Shown: positions 27,058-35,146 of the stretch, piece by piece | Numbering within the stretch: the stretch's first letter is position 1 | Layout: every line of letters begins with the position of its first letter | Assembly: GCF_002288825.1 (NCBI RefSeq) | Contig: NZ_NSLI01000001.1 | Span: 372,001-436,000, forward strand | DNA: 64,000 nt | Reading direction: 5' to 3' | From: Sphingomonas lenta | GTDB taxonomy: Bacteria > Pseudomonadota > Alphaproteobacteria > Sphingomonadales > Sphingomonadaceae | The notes under the pieces: generated by a model | Told to the model about the DNA's origin: nothing | Databases searched by the model: none | The model's input: only the letters and a program-made list of their open reading frames with translations | Made by a program: the position numbers and the translations under genes

Positions 27058-27483
27058 CTCGTCTCTTCCCCTTTGGTCGCGCCCGATCGGACGTCCCGGT
27101 CGAAGGTTTGGGCGACCCGACGTCGAAGCCGGGACCGCCTGATCCGAAAATGCAAAACGACCCGTTAAGGGCAAGGACGTTAACTACGAAACCGCTGTCC
27201 CACGCGCGCTTTTCCGGCCGTCATGCCCCGATCATTCCGTTAACGTGCCAAGTCGAGACAGTTTGGCGCGACCGCGCGCTTTCGGCGTGATTGGCGGGCC
27301 GGACCCCGCCAGCGTTGCCGTCTTGCAACGGTGTCGGACGATAACGCATGATTGTTGCGCTGCACCCATTCTCGGCGACTAAACAGTCGCTTGTGGGCCC
27401 ATTCACGTAAGATTATAGGCGCGTTCGCCATGGGGGCAGTCCCGACGTCGGTTCGACCGGCGAGTCGGGAGGGGAGAGTGGTG
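27058..27483. other. 426-base divergent intergenic region between the Ser-rich gene and dksA
   Basis: No gene is evident. The region is less GC-rich than its flanks and holds three TTAA boxes (27165, 27180, 27240). The first reads CGTTAA and the third TTAACG, like CtrA half-sites, but none is paired at CtrA's usual seven-base spacing. It presumably carries promoters for both neighbours; I could not assign them. Confidence 0.5.
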
Positions 27484-27951
27484 ATGGCGAGCGCATACAA
27501 CCGCGTTGATCGGCTCGGAGCGGCGGGCCTGGAAGCTGCCAACGATCACGACGAGGGCTATCGGCCGCATGCCGACGAGCCGTTCATGAGCTTGAAGCAG
27601 CAGGCCTATTTTCGGCGCAAGCTGATCCAGTGGAAGGAGACGATCCTGCGCGAGTCGCAGGGCACGCTCTCCCAGCTGCAGATCGACTCGCTGCGCGAGG
27701 CGGATCTGACCGACCGGGCGTCGAGCGAGACCGACTGGTCGATCGAACTTCGCACCCGCGACCGTCAGCGCAAGCTGATCAGCAAGATCGACGCGGCGCT
27801 GCGGCGCATCGAGGAAGGCGAGTACGGCTATTGCGAGGTGACGGGCGAGCCCATCAGCCTCGGTCGGCTCGAAGCCCGCCCGATCGCCACCATGACCGTC
27901 GAGGCGCAGGAGCGCCACGAGCGGCAGGAGAAGGTGTCGCGCGAGGACTGA
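27484..27951 (+). CDS. dksA: DksA-type RNA polymerase-binding transcription factor lacking the zinc finger
   Basis: A 155-residue DksA/TraR protein that works with ppGpp at RNA polymerase. The coiled-coil tip motif DxxDxA is DLTDRA (D74, D77, A79). Of the four zinc cysteines only C117 (EYGYCEVTGEPI) remains; the others are T120, T138 and A141. This single-cysteine form is typical of alphaproteobacterial and zinc-independent DksA proteins. GGGGAG precedes the ATG at 27484 by about seven bases. A further in-frame ATG at 27430 lacks a site. Confidence 0.9.
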   Translation: MASAYNRVDRLGAAGLEAANDHDEGYRPHADEPFMSLKQQAYFRRKLIQWKETILRESQGTLSQLQIDSLREADLTDRASSETDWSIELRTRDRQRKLISKIDAALRRIEEGEYGYCEVTGEPISLGRLEARPIATMTVEAQERHERQEKVSRED

Positions 27952-28005
27952 GTCCGTTTCCGGTCGGGTAAGGTTTCGCTAACGCCGGCGCGTTACGCAC
28001 GCGCC

Positions 28006-28383
28006 ATGACCGACGCGACTTCATCCTTTCCGACCGGTGGGCTTGGGCAAGACGACGACGCGGCGAGCAAGCGCACGCGCCGACGCGATAGCCTGTTCCT
28101 GTCGGCCCGGCTCAGCTTCGAGGGCCGGCCGCCGGTCGAGGTGCGGGTGCGCAACCTGTCGGAGGGCGGGTTGATGGCCGAGGGCGCGCCGCCGCTCGCG
28201 ATCGGCACCGCCGTCGCGGTGGAGCTGCGGAACCTGGGCACTGTGCCCGGGCGCGTCGCCTGGTACACGGACAACCGCGCCGGCATCGCGTTCGACGTCG
28301 AGATCGACCCAAAGCGCGCGCGCAAACCGGTCGCGGTGAAATCGTCGGCGGCGAGCGGGCGGCCCGGCGTCCGCCCGCTCTGA
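28006..28383 (+). CDS. PilZ domain protein
   Basis: A 125-residue single PilZ domain with disordered tails. The motifs are RTRRRDSLFL (RxxxR) and VRNLSEGGLMAE (NxSxxG), which together bind c-di-GMP in characterised members. The C-terminus is basic and low in complexity. It lies 54 bases after dksA on the same strand and may share its transcript. Output partner unknown. Confidence 0.85.
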   Translation: MTDATSSFPTGGLGQDDDAASKRTRRRDSLFLSARLSFEGRPPVEVRVRNLSEGGLMAEGAPPLAIGTAVAVELRNLGTVPGRVAWYTDNRAGIAFDVEIDPKRARKPVAVKSSAASGRPGVRPL

Positions 28384-28396
28384 TCCTTATCCCCGC

Positions 28397-28552
28397 TTAG
28401 AGCCGGGTGATCTCCTCCTTCACGCGTAATTTCTGCTTCTTGAGTTCGGCGATGAGCATCGCGTCGGGCAGGGGACGTTGGTTCTCTTGCGCGATGCGCT
28501 TGTCGAGGACCGCATGCTTGGTCTCCAGGGCCGTCTGGTGCGATGACTGCAT
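28397..28552 (-). CDS. DUF465 (YdcH-type) small coiled-coil protein
   Basis: A 51-residue protein ending in LKKQKLRVKEEITRL, the hallmark of the DUF465/YdcH family of short helical proteins common in proteobacteria. Starts MQSSHQTALETKHAVLDKRI. Function unknown. It is divergent from a second DUF465 gene 141 bases away, and the two share the LKK-x-KLR-x-K(D/E)EI core. Confidence 0.85.
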   Translation of the reverse strand: MQSSHQTALETKHAVLDKRIAQENQRPLPDAMLIAELKKQKLRVKEEITRL

Positions 28553-28693
28553 GGTGCCGTTACCTCCTGGCTTGGTTGGTTCGGGGGAACGGAGTAAACC
28601 ACGAAAGCGGGTGCATGTCGCCGTGGCAAATCGTGCGATTCGACGGAGTCGCGCGCGCTTGCGGTGACTTGATGGTGCGGCCGACTCGGGCCG

Positions 28694-28909
28694 ATGACGG
28701 GGGTGGACGGAGTGGACGAAGCGGTGATCGCGGCGCGCCTGGAGCAACTGCGGTCGGAGCATCGCGACCTCGACGCCGCCATCCAGGCGCTCGTCGACGG
28801 CGGCTCGAGCGATCAGATGCAGCTGGCGCGGCTGAAGAAGCGCAAGCTGCGCCTGAAGGACGAGATCGCGCAGCTGGAGGACCAGCTCATCCCCGACATC
28901 ATCGCCTGA
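28694..28909 (+). CDS. Second DUF465 (YdcH-type) protein
   Basis: A 71-residue helical protein: VIAARLEQLRSEHRDLDAAIQAL then QLARLKKRKLRLKDEIAQLED, the DUF465 core. It is longer than its divergent paralogue at both ends. The rcdA-like gene follows 64 bases downstream on the same strand. Function unknown. Confidence 0.85.
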   Translation: MTGVDGVDEAVIAARLEQLRSEHRDLDAAIQALVDGGSSDQMQLARLKKRKLRLKDEIAQLEDQLIPDIIA

Positions 28910-28973
28910 CCCGTCCGGTAATGGCACGGACCGGCGGGTGGCGGGCTCCTGCCCGTCGTGGCAGGGAGCGTCC

Positions 28974-29417
28974 ATGACCGGCGACCCCGTCCAGCGCCGC
29001 CTGCGCGACGCGCTCTATTCCGAAGCGATGCTGCTGGCCGACGAGGCGCGCGGCTATTTCGACGAGGTCGGCCGCCGCGAGACGGCGGCGTTGGACCCGC
29101 TCGCGCGCGTGCTGTTCTCCTGCGAGTCGCTGAAGGTGACGACCCGGATCATGCACGTGGTCGCCTGGCTGCTGACGCAGCGCGCGGTCGACGCGGGCGA
29201 GATCGCGCCGGTGACGGCCCGGCTGCCCGCGCACCGGCTGGGTGACGCGCCGGAGAGCGATGGGGCGGACGCCTTGCCGGAGCGCGCCCGTGCGCTGATC
29301 GAGGCGAGCGTCGACCTGCACCGCCGCGTCCAGCGCCTCGACCAGGCGTTCAGCGAGGCGGTCGACAGCCCGGCACGCGCGATGCAGGAGCGGTTGTCGC
29401 GGGCGCTAGGCGCGTAG
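28974..29417 (+). CDS. rcdA: DUF1465 / RcdA-type regulator
   Basis: A 147-residue helical protein matching DUF1465, the family of Caulobacter RcdA, an adaptor that helps ClpXP degrade the cell-cycle regulator CtrA and other substrates. Recognisable segments are SEAMLLADEARGYFD, SCESLKVTTRIMHVVAWLLTQRAV and RVQRLDQAF. AGGGAG lies five bases before the ATG at 28974. In Sphingomonadales the role is by analogy only. Its 3' end overlaps the nitronate monooxygenase gene by 12 bases. Confidence 0.8.
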   Translation: MTGDPVQRRLRDALYSEAMLLADEARGYFDEVGRRETAALDPLARVLFSCESLKVTTRIMHVVAWLLTQRAVDAGEIAPVTARLPAHRLGDAPESDGADALPERARALIEASVDLHRRVQRLDQAFSEAVDSPARAMQERLSRALGA

Positions 29418-30371
29418 CCCCAACCGCTCGCGCGCGGCGCGGTACTCGCGCTCCAGCCGCTCGACGCGGACCGCCACGTCCTCGACCGCGTCCACCACGC
29501 CGATCCCCTGGCCCGAGCCCCAGATGTCGCGCCATGCCTTGGGCTTGGCGGAGTTGCCGCCGCCGAAGTCCATCGTCTTGAGGTCGCCCTGGGGCAGGTT
29601 GTCGGGATCGAGCCCCGCGCGCTGGACCGAGCTGCGAAGATAATTGCCGTGGACGCCGGTGAAGAGGTCGGAGTAGACGATGTCCGACGCCCGGCCGCTC
29701 ACGATGCCCTGCTTATAGTCGGGGTCGGCGTTCGCCTCCGTGGTGGCGATGAAGGGTGAGCCGATATAGGCGAAGTCCGCGCCCATCGCCTGCGCCGCCA
29801 GCACCGCGCCGCCCGTCGCGATCGAGCCCGACAGCGCGAGCGGGCCGTCGAACCATTGGCGGATCTCCTGCACCAGCGCGAAGGGCGACAAGCGGCCGGC
29901 GTGCCCGCCTGCGCCCGCCGCCACCGCGATCAGCCCGTCCGCGCCCTTCTCGATCGCCTTGCGCGCGAACCGGTCGTCGATGATGTCGTGGAGCGTGACG
30001 CCGCCCCAGCCATGCACCGCGTGGTTCAGGTCCTCGCGCGCGCCGAGCGAGGTGATGACGATCGGCACCTGCCACTTGGCGCAGGTGGCGAGGTCGGCCT
30101 CGAGCCGGTCGTTCGACTTATGCACGATCTGGTTGACCGCGAAGGGGGCTGCAGGGCGGTCCGGGTGGTCGCGGTTGTGCTGCGCCAGCTCCTCCGTGAT
30201 CCGGTGCAGCCACTCGTCGAGCAGCGCCTGCGGCCGGGCATTCAGCGCCGGGAAGGAGCCGACGATCCCCGCCTTGCACTGGGCGATGACGAGGTCGGGC
30301 CCCGAGATGATGAACAGCGGCGAGCCGATCACCGGCAGGCGGAGGCGGTCGAATATGGCGGGCAGCGTCAT
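29406..30371 (-). CDS. Nitronate monooxygenase (2-nitropropane dioxygenase family)
   Basis: A 321-residue FMN-dependent TIM-barrel protein oxidising alkyl nitronates or acting as a related flavoprotein. Signature segments are PVIGSPLFIISGPDLV, GAGGHAGRLSPFALVQEIR (the catalytic-His region) and ALSGSIATGGAVLAAQAMGADFAYIGSPFI (phosphate binding). The ATG at 30371 is preferred over one seven codons upstream because MTLPAIFDRLRLPVIGSP matches relatives. It converges with rcdA and is divergent from the aminopeptidase gene. Confidence 0.9.
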   Translation of the reverse strand: MTLPAIFDRLRLPVIGSPLFIISGPDLVIAQCKAGIVGSFPALNARPQALLDEWLHRITEELAQHNRDHPDRPAAPFAVNQIVHKSNDRLEADLATCAKWQVPIVITSLGAREDLNHAVHGWGGVTLHDIIDDRFARKAIEKGADGLIAVAAGAGGHAGRLSPFALVQEIRQWFDGPLALSGSIATGGAVLAAQAMGADFAYIGSPFIATTEANADPDYKQGIVSGRASDIVYSDLFTGVHGNYLRSSVQRAGLDPDNLPQGDLKTMDFGGGNSAKPKAWRDIWGSGQGIGVVDAVEDVAVRVERLEREYRAARERLGLRA

Positions 30372-30475
30372 GGGACGGGTTTTGTAGCGCAACCTTTCGG
30401 CCTGTCCAGCACGGGCTCGTTGCGCGGGCGCGGCGTTCGGTTACACGCAGGGCGACCAACCCTCCGGAGATCGCC

Positions 30476-33064
30476 ATGAAGCCGACCCTCGCCGCCGCCC
30501 TCCTGCTCGGCGTTTCCGCCCCGGCGCTGGGACAGGGGCAGCTGCCGCGGACGGTCGTGCCGGTCGCGTACGACATCACGATCCGCCCGAACGCGCAGGC
30601 GATGACCTTCACCGGGACCGAAACGGTGGAGGTGGACGTGAAGCAGCCCACCGCGACATTGGTCCTCAACGCCGCCGACCTGGACGTGACGGAGGCGACG
30701 TTCGACGGGCGGCGCGTCACGCCGAAGCTGGACGCGGCCGCGCAGACGCTGACGATCACGCTGCCGCAGCCCGCGCGCGCAGGCTGGCACAAGCTGGGCT
30801 TCAGCTGGTCGGGCAAGATCAACCAGTCGGCCGCGGGGCTGTTCGCGGCGGACTACGTCAACGCCGACGGCAGCCCCGCGCGCATGCTGCAGACGCAGTT
30901 CCAGGCGCCCGACGCGCGACGTTTCGCGCCCATGTGGGACGAGCCGGCGTTCAAGGCCAAGTTCCGGCTCTCCGCCGTCGCGCCCGCGGGACAGCTGGCG
31001 GTGTCGAACATGCCGGTCGCGTCGGTGACCAAGCAGCGCGACGGGACGCAGCTCTACCGCTTCGGCGAGACGCCCGTTATGTCGAGCTACCTCCTGTTCT
31101 TCGGCATAGGCGACCTGGAGCGGAAGACGGCGCGGGCGGGGAATGTCGAGCTCGGCATCGTCACGCGGCGCGGCGTGGGCGGGCAGGGCGAGTATGCGCT
31201 CAACGCCTCGCAGCGGCTGCTCGCCTTTTTCAACGACTATTTCGGCCAGCCTTATCCGCTGCCCAAGCTCGACCAGTTCGCAGGGGCCAACACCAGCCAG
31301 TCCTTCGCGATGGAGAATTGGGGGGCGATCTACTACGCCGAGAACCTGCTGCTGTTCGACCCGGCGCTGGCGACGGAAAGTGACCGCCAGACGATCCACA
31401 CCGTCGTCGCGCACGAGATCGCGCACCAGTGGTTCGGCAACCTCGTCACCATGCGCTGGTGGGACGACCTCTGGCTGAACGAGGGCTTCGCCTCCTGGAT
31501 GGAGAGCAAGGCGAGCGGGGCGCTAAATCCGAGCTGGGAGGCGGCGGCGCAGGCGGTGGTCGGCGCGCGCGAGGGGGCGATGGCGCTCGACGCGACCGCG
31601 GCGACGCACCCCATCGTGCAGCGGATCGAGACGGTCGAGGAGATGGCCCAGGCGTTCGACCGCATCACCTACCTTAAGGGGCAGTCGGTCATCGGCATGC
31701 TGGAGTCGACGCTGGGCGAGGCGGCGTTCCGCGACGGCATCCGCCGCTACATGGCCAAGTACAAGTACGGTAACACCGAGACCGCGCAGCTCTGGGCGGA
31801 GCTGGAGGCGGCGGCGGGCCAGCCGGTGCGCGAGATCGCGCGCGGCTTCACGACGCAGCCGGGCGTGCCGCTGGTGACGCTCACGCGCGCCCGGTGCGAG
31901 GGCGGACGGACGACGGCCACGCTGACGCAAGGCCGCTTCGGGCTGGACGCCGCGTCCAAGACGCCGCTGACGTGGCGCGTGCCGCTGGTGCTGGCGACGC
32001 TGGGAGGCGGGGACGCACGCGCGATCGTCAGCGGGTCGGCGGGGACGCCGGTCGCGGTGCCGGGCTGCGGGACGCTGGTGCTCAACCGCGGCAAGGGCAG
32101 CTACGCGCGCGTGCTCTACGACGATACGGGCCACGCGGCGATCGTGCGCGACTATCGGCGCCTCTCGCTGGAGGACCGGCTCGGCACGCTGGCCGACGAC
32201 TTCGCGTTGGCGGCGGGCGGCTACCAGCCGCTGTCGCGCTGGACGGCGGTGGCGGACCGCATTGACGGGCAAGCCAACCCGCTGGAATGGGACACGCTGG
32301 CGGGCGAGATGGGGACGCTCATCAACCTCTATGACGGCACGCCGCTCGAGCCGCGGTTGCGGGCGCTGTCGGTCGCGAAGCTGGGGCCGGTGCTGAGCCG
32401 CATCGGCTTCGAGGCGCGGGCGGACGAGTCGCCGCTCGCGACCAACCTGCGCGAGACGCTGGTCGGACGGCTGGGCGTCGACGGCGACCCGGAGGTGGCG
32501 CGGCGGGCGCGGGCCTATGTGGAGGCGCTGCGCACCAACCCGACGGCCATCCCGCCCGCGATCCGCGAGCCGATCCTGCGCAGCTTCGCGGTGAACGCCA
32601 GCGCGGCGGACTGGGACCGGCTGCTCGAGCTCGCGCGGGCGGAGACCAACCCCGTGGCGCGCAGCCGCTTCGTGGCGCTGCTCGGCGTGTCGCGCGACCA
32701 GACGAACGCCAAGCGGGCGCTGGAGCTGCTCAGGGCCGACACGTTCAGCCCGCCCCAGCGCGCGGCGCTGCTTCGCGCGGTCGCCTCGCAGCATCCCGAA
32801 CTCGCCTTCGACTGGGCGGTCGCGAACCGGGCGCTGGCGGAGACGTTCGTGGAGAGTAGCGCGCGCGCCGGCTTCATCGTGGGGCTGGGGCAGGGGTCGA
32901 ACGACCCGGCGACCGTCGAGAAGATCCAGACCTTCGTCACCGCCGACACTGCATCGCGCGGGGCGGCCGACCGGACGCTGGCCACGATCGCGGCGCGGCG
33001 CGAGACCGCCGACCGCCTCCGCGCGGGCGTGGAGCGCTGGCTCCAGTCGCAACCGCGGCGCTAG
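30476..33064 (+). CDS. Secreted M1-family zinc aminopeptidase
   Basis: An 862-residue exported metalloprotease that removes N-terminal residues from peptides. It has a signal peptide (MKPTLAAALLLGVSAPALGQ). The exopeptidase motif GxMEN appears as SFAMENWG. The zinc site HExxH is H313, E314, H317, with E336 in NEGF 19 residues later. The C-terminal half is the helical ERAP1-C-like domain. Start MKPTLAA follows TCCGGAGATCGCC, a fair Shine-Dalgarno. Its stop overlaps that of the convergent carbonic-anhydrase-like gene. Confidence 0.93.
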   Translation: MKPTLAAALLLGVSAPALGQGQLPRTVVPVAYDITIRPNAQAMTFTGTETVEVDVKQPTATLVLNAADLDVTEATFDGRRVTPKLDAAAQTLTITLPQPARAGWHKLGFSWSGKINQSAAGLFAADYVNADGSPARMLQTQFQAPDARRFAPMWDEPAFKAKFRLSAVAPAGQLAVSNMPVASVTKQRDGTQLYRFGETPVMSSYLLFFGIGDLERKTARAGNVELGIVTRRGVGGQGEYALNASQRLLAFFNDYFGQPYPLPKLDQFAGANTSQSFAMENWGAIYYAENLLLFDPALATESDRQTIHTVVAHEIAHQWFGNLVTMRWWDDLWLNEGFASWMESKASGALNPSWEAAAQAVVGAREGAMALDATAATHPIVQRIETVEEMAQAFDRITYLKGQSVIGMLESTLGEAAFRDGIRRYMAKYKYGNTETAQLWAELEAAAGQPVREIARGFTTQPGVPLVTLTRARCEGGRTTATLTQGRFGLDAASKTPLTWRVPLVLATLGGGDARAIVSGSAGTPVAVPGCGTLVLNRGKGSYARVLYDDTGHAAIVRDYRRLSLEDRLGTLADDFALAAGGYQPLSRWTAVADRIDGQANPLEWDTLAGEMGTLINLYDGTPLEPRLRALSVAKLGPVLSRIGFEARADESPLATNLRETLVGRLGVDGDPEVARRARAYVEALRTNPTAIPPAIREPILRSFAVNASAADWDRLLELARAETNPVARSRFVALLGVSRDQTNAKRALELLRADTFSPPQRAALLRAVASQHPELAFDWAVANRALAETFVESSARAGFIVGLGQGSNDPATVEKIQTFVTADTASRGAADRTLATIAARRETADRLRAGVERWLQSQPRR

Positions 33065-33585
33065 TCGATACGCGTCAGCCCCTCCGCGCAGAGCCGCGCC
33101 TTCTCGACGTAATGCGCCGCCGACGCGCGGAGGAAGGCGCGGGCCTGCGCATCGAGCTCGCGCACGGCGCGGGCGGGGCTGCCGACGATCAGCGATCCGG
33201 GCGGGAAGCTCTTGCCCTCGGTGACCAGCGCGCCCGCGCCGACGATGCACTCGTCGCCGATCACGGCGCGGTTGAGCACGACCGCGCCCATGCCGATCAG
33301 GCTCCTGTTCCCGATCGTGCAGCCGTGCAGGATCGCGTGATGCCCGATCGTGCAATCCTCGCCGATCGTCAGCGGCACGCCCGCGTCCGAGTGCAGCATC
33401 GCCCCTTCCTGCACGTTCGACCGCGCGCCGACGGTGATCGTCGTGTTGTCCCCGCGGATCACCGCGCCGAACCAGACGCTGGCCTGTTCGCCGAGCACCA
33501 CGTCGGCGATCAGGTCGGCCGAGGGCGCGACCCAGGCGGTCGGGTGGAGCGTGGGACGCTGGCCGGTTAGTTCGTAGAGGGGCAT
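33061..33585 (-). CDS. Gamma-carbonic anhydrase-like hexapeptide protein
   Basis: A 174-residue left-handed beta-helix protein of the gamma-class carbonic anhydrase/YrdA-PaaY group. Hexapeptide repeats run through residues 20-140. The metal histidines are in MLHSD and IGHHAILHG. Typical strings are VWFGAVIRGD and IVGSPARAVREL. It may be a carbonic anhydrase or an uncharacterised paralogue, since many members show no activity. The ATG at 33585 starts MPLYELTGQRP. The stop overlaps the aminopeptidase stop. Confidence 0.9.
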   Translation of the reverse strand: MPLYELTGQRPTLHPTAWVAPSADLIADVVLGEQASVWFGAVIRGDNTTITVGARSNVQEGAMLHSDAGVPLTIGEDCTIGHHAILHGCTIGNRSLIGMGAVVLNRAVIGDECIVGAGALVTEGKSFPPGSLIVGSPARAVRELDAQARAFLRASAAHYVEKARLCAEGLTRID

Positions 33586-33875
33586 GGACGGGACCTTCAG
33601 CGGGAGGAGTAGGGCACGGCGAAGGTAACGAAAGTAAGGCAGTGTCGGCGCGAGAACACGATGAACCGAGTGGCGGGACCGAAAGATTTGCAGCTGGGGA
33701 TCAGTTTGCGGCTGACGATGTGAAAGAGCGGCGACCCGGGTAGGTCCGAGTCGCCGGGGAGCGTGGCACGACTGGAAGGCTGTAGGACAGCGGTTCTCGG
33801 CATGTCTGCCTTCGATCCGTTGTGGACATTCCGGTTCCGCCCTGACCGCAGACATCTAATCGGCCAAGCTTTCGG
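33586..33875. other. 290-base gap with no recognisable gene
   Basis: Less GC-rich than the average here. Short open frames exist on both strands but none resembles a known protein or has a convincing ribosome binding site. It may be decayed sequence. Confidence 0.4.
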
Positions 33876-34364
33876 TTACCCCGGTGTGGCTGCCGCCCAA
33901 ATGGCGCTAGGCTTGAGATCAGAACGCCGATCAAGGCACGCAACTCCGTCGGAGTAACAAATATTCGATACTGTGCCGGTAATCACGACATAGCCGTTCG
34001 TGAAAAAAGAGGCTCGCATGTCAAAAAGTGAGAATCGCGAGCCCTTGCCGATCCCGAGAGCAGGATGATCGGGGAAGTCGAAACCGGATACATCACTCAC
34101 ACCGGCATCGAGCGCCGCACGCATGGCGGACATGGAGCGGTCCACTTCGTCAGCCTCCGCTTTGTTGCGGTAGAGAGGGCAACTGTTCGGCTCACACCTC
34201 GACAGGTAGCCGACAACGCTGACCGTTTGACCGTTTAGCCGGTCTATTTGGGAAATCACCTCCGCAACAGTCATCGGTTTCTTGGACGGTGCAGAGCCGC
34301 AAGCAACCGTGGCGAGAACCGAAGATAGTCCAATTAGTAGTCGGAAGACTGATGCGTTCTCCAT
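33876..34364 (-). CDS. Hypothetical lipoprotein
   Basis: A 162-residue protein. The start MENASVFRLLIGLSSVLATVACGS is a lipoprotein signal with lipidation at the Cys of ATVAC. The mature part (TVAEVISQIDRLNGQTVSVVGYLSRCEPNSCPLY) resembles a small OB-like or bridging fold, with two cysteines that could pair. KGSRFSLFD and VVITGTVSNICYSD follow. I do not recognise the family. Base composition is lower in GC and codons are less biased than in neighbouring genes, suggesting recent acquisition together with the next gene. Confidence 0.6.
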   Translation of the reverse strand: MENASVFRLLIGLSSVLATVACGSAPSKKPMTVAEVISQIDRLNGQTVSVVGYLSRCEPNSCPLYRNKAEADEVDRSMSAMRAALDAGVSDVSGFDFPDHPALGIGKGSRFSLFDMRASFFTNGYVVITGTVSNICYSDGVACLDRRSDLKPSAIWAAATPG

Positions 34365-34402
34365 CGCCTTAACGTACCAGCGGCGATGGCAGCCAACCAT
34401 CC

Positions 34403-34654
34403 TCAGCCGGCGCTATCTTCGGGCAGGAAAGAAGGATCGAGGTCGGCGATGGGCGGGAGCTTTGTACCGCACCACGGACAGTACGCGATCTCGATCGTGC
34501 TACCGGCATAGCCGTCTTCGCCATCGCGAACATAGAGCCCAAATCCGCCTCTCACTTGTGCGATCATAGCGTCAGGGCACGCGGCGCGGTCTGCATGGCG
34601 ATCGCACGCCTGGTCTAAATCGTATGCCATCCGGTCGCAGCAGGTCGCAGTCAT
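34403..34654 (-). CDS. Small Cys-rich protein with CPWCG motif
   Basis: An 83-residue protein with CC (residues 5-6), two further cysteines and a C-terminal YCPWCGTKLP. This looks like a zinc-ribbon-type pair together with the N-terminal cysteines. It resembles a family of short uncharacterised proteins (DUF6980-like; I am not certain). It lies 38 bases upstream of the hypothetical lipoprotein on the same strand and shares its unusual composition. No function assigned. Confidence 0.55.
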   Translation of the reverse strand: MTATCCDRMAYDLDQACDRHADRAACPDAMIAQVRGGFGLYVRDGEDGYAGSTIEIAYCPWCGTKLPPIADLDPSFLPEDSAG

Positions 34655-34770
34655 AGCACGCTCATGGTCGCTCGGGTGCTGCTCGGCAACATCCGCCTCC
34701 CACCCGGAGCAGACACGGGGTTATCCGGATCGGAGTCGCTTGGCGACAACGCGCGCGACGAGAAGATCGG

Positions 34771-34846
<76 letters not shown>

Positions 34847-34977
34847 GTGACCGGCGGAACCGCGCGGGGGCGGGGCGATCGGGAGCCGGGCCGTTAGCAT
34901 CGCGGGCGGGTTTTGCAAACCCTTTTCCGGCCCTGGCGTCGGATGGTCTTCGCCAACCCTGCGCTTCAGTACATATC

Positions 34978-35112
34978 CGTCACCCCGGACTTGTTCCGGG
35001 GTCCATCGTTGTGCGCGCGTCCCCGGTCGAGGGAGTGCGCGACCGATCACGCCCACGCGCGCGAGCGTTTCGCCCGGACAGCGATGGACCCCGGAACAAG
35101 TCCGGGGTGACG
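34978..35112. repeat. Family A paired-hairpin repeat, copy A3 (type I, longest spacer)
   Basis: Both arms have the ACCCCGGA/TCCGGGGT stem. The spacer, about 70 bases, is the longest of the nine. It occupies most of the roughly 300-base gap between tRNA-Lys and mrdA, which otherwise holds nothing I recognise. Confidence 0.92.
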
Positions 35113-35146
35113 GGAGAAGCTTTTGGCATCCTGGTGCGGAAGCGAC

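Noticed and set aside
27165..27243. CtrA binding sites upstream of dksA
   Set aside because: The TTAA boxes are spaced 11 and more than 50 bases apart, not the seven of a full CtrA site; only half-sites could be claimed.
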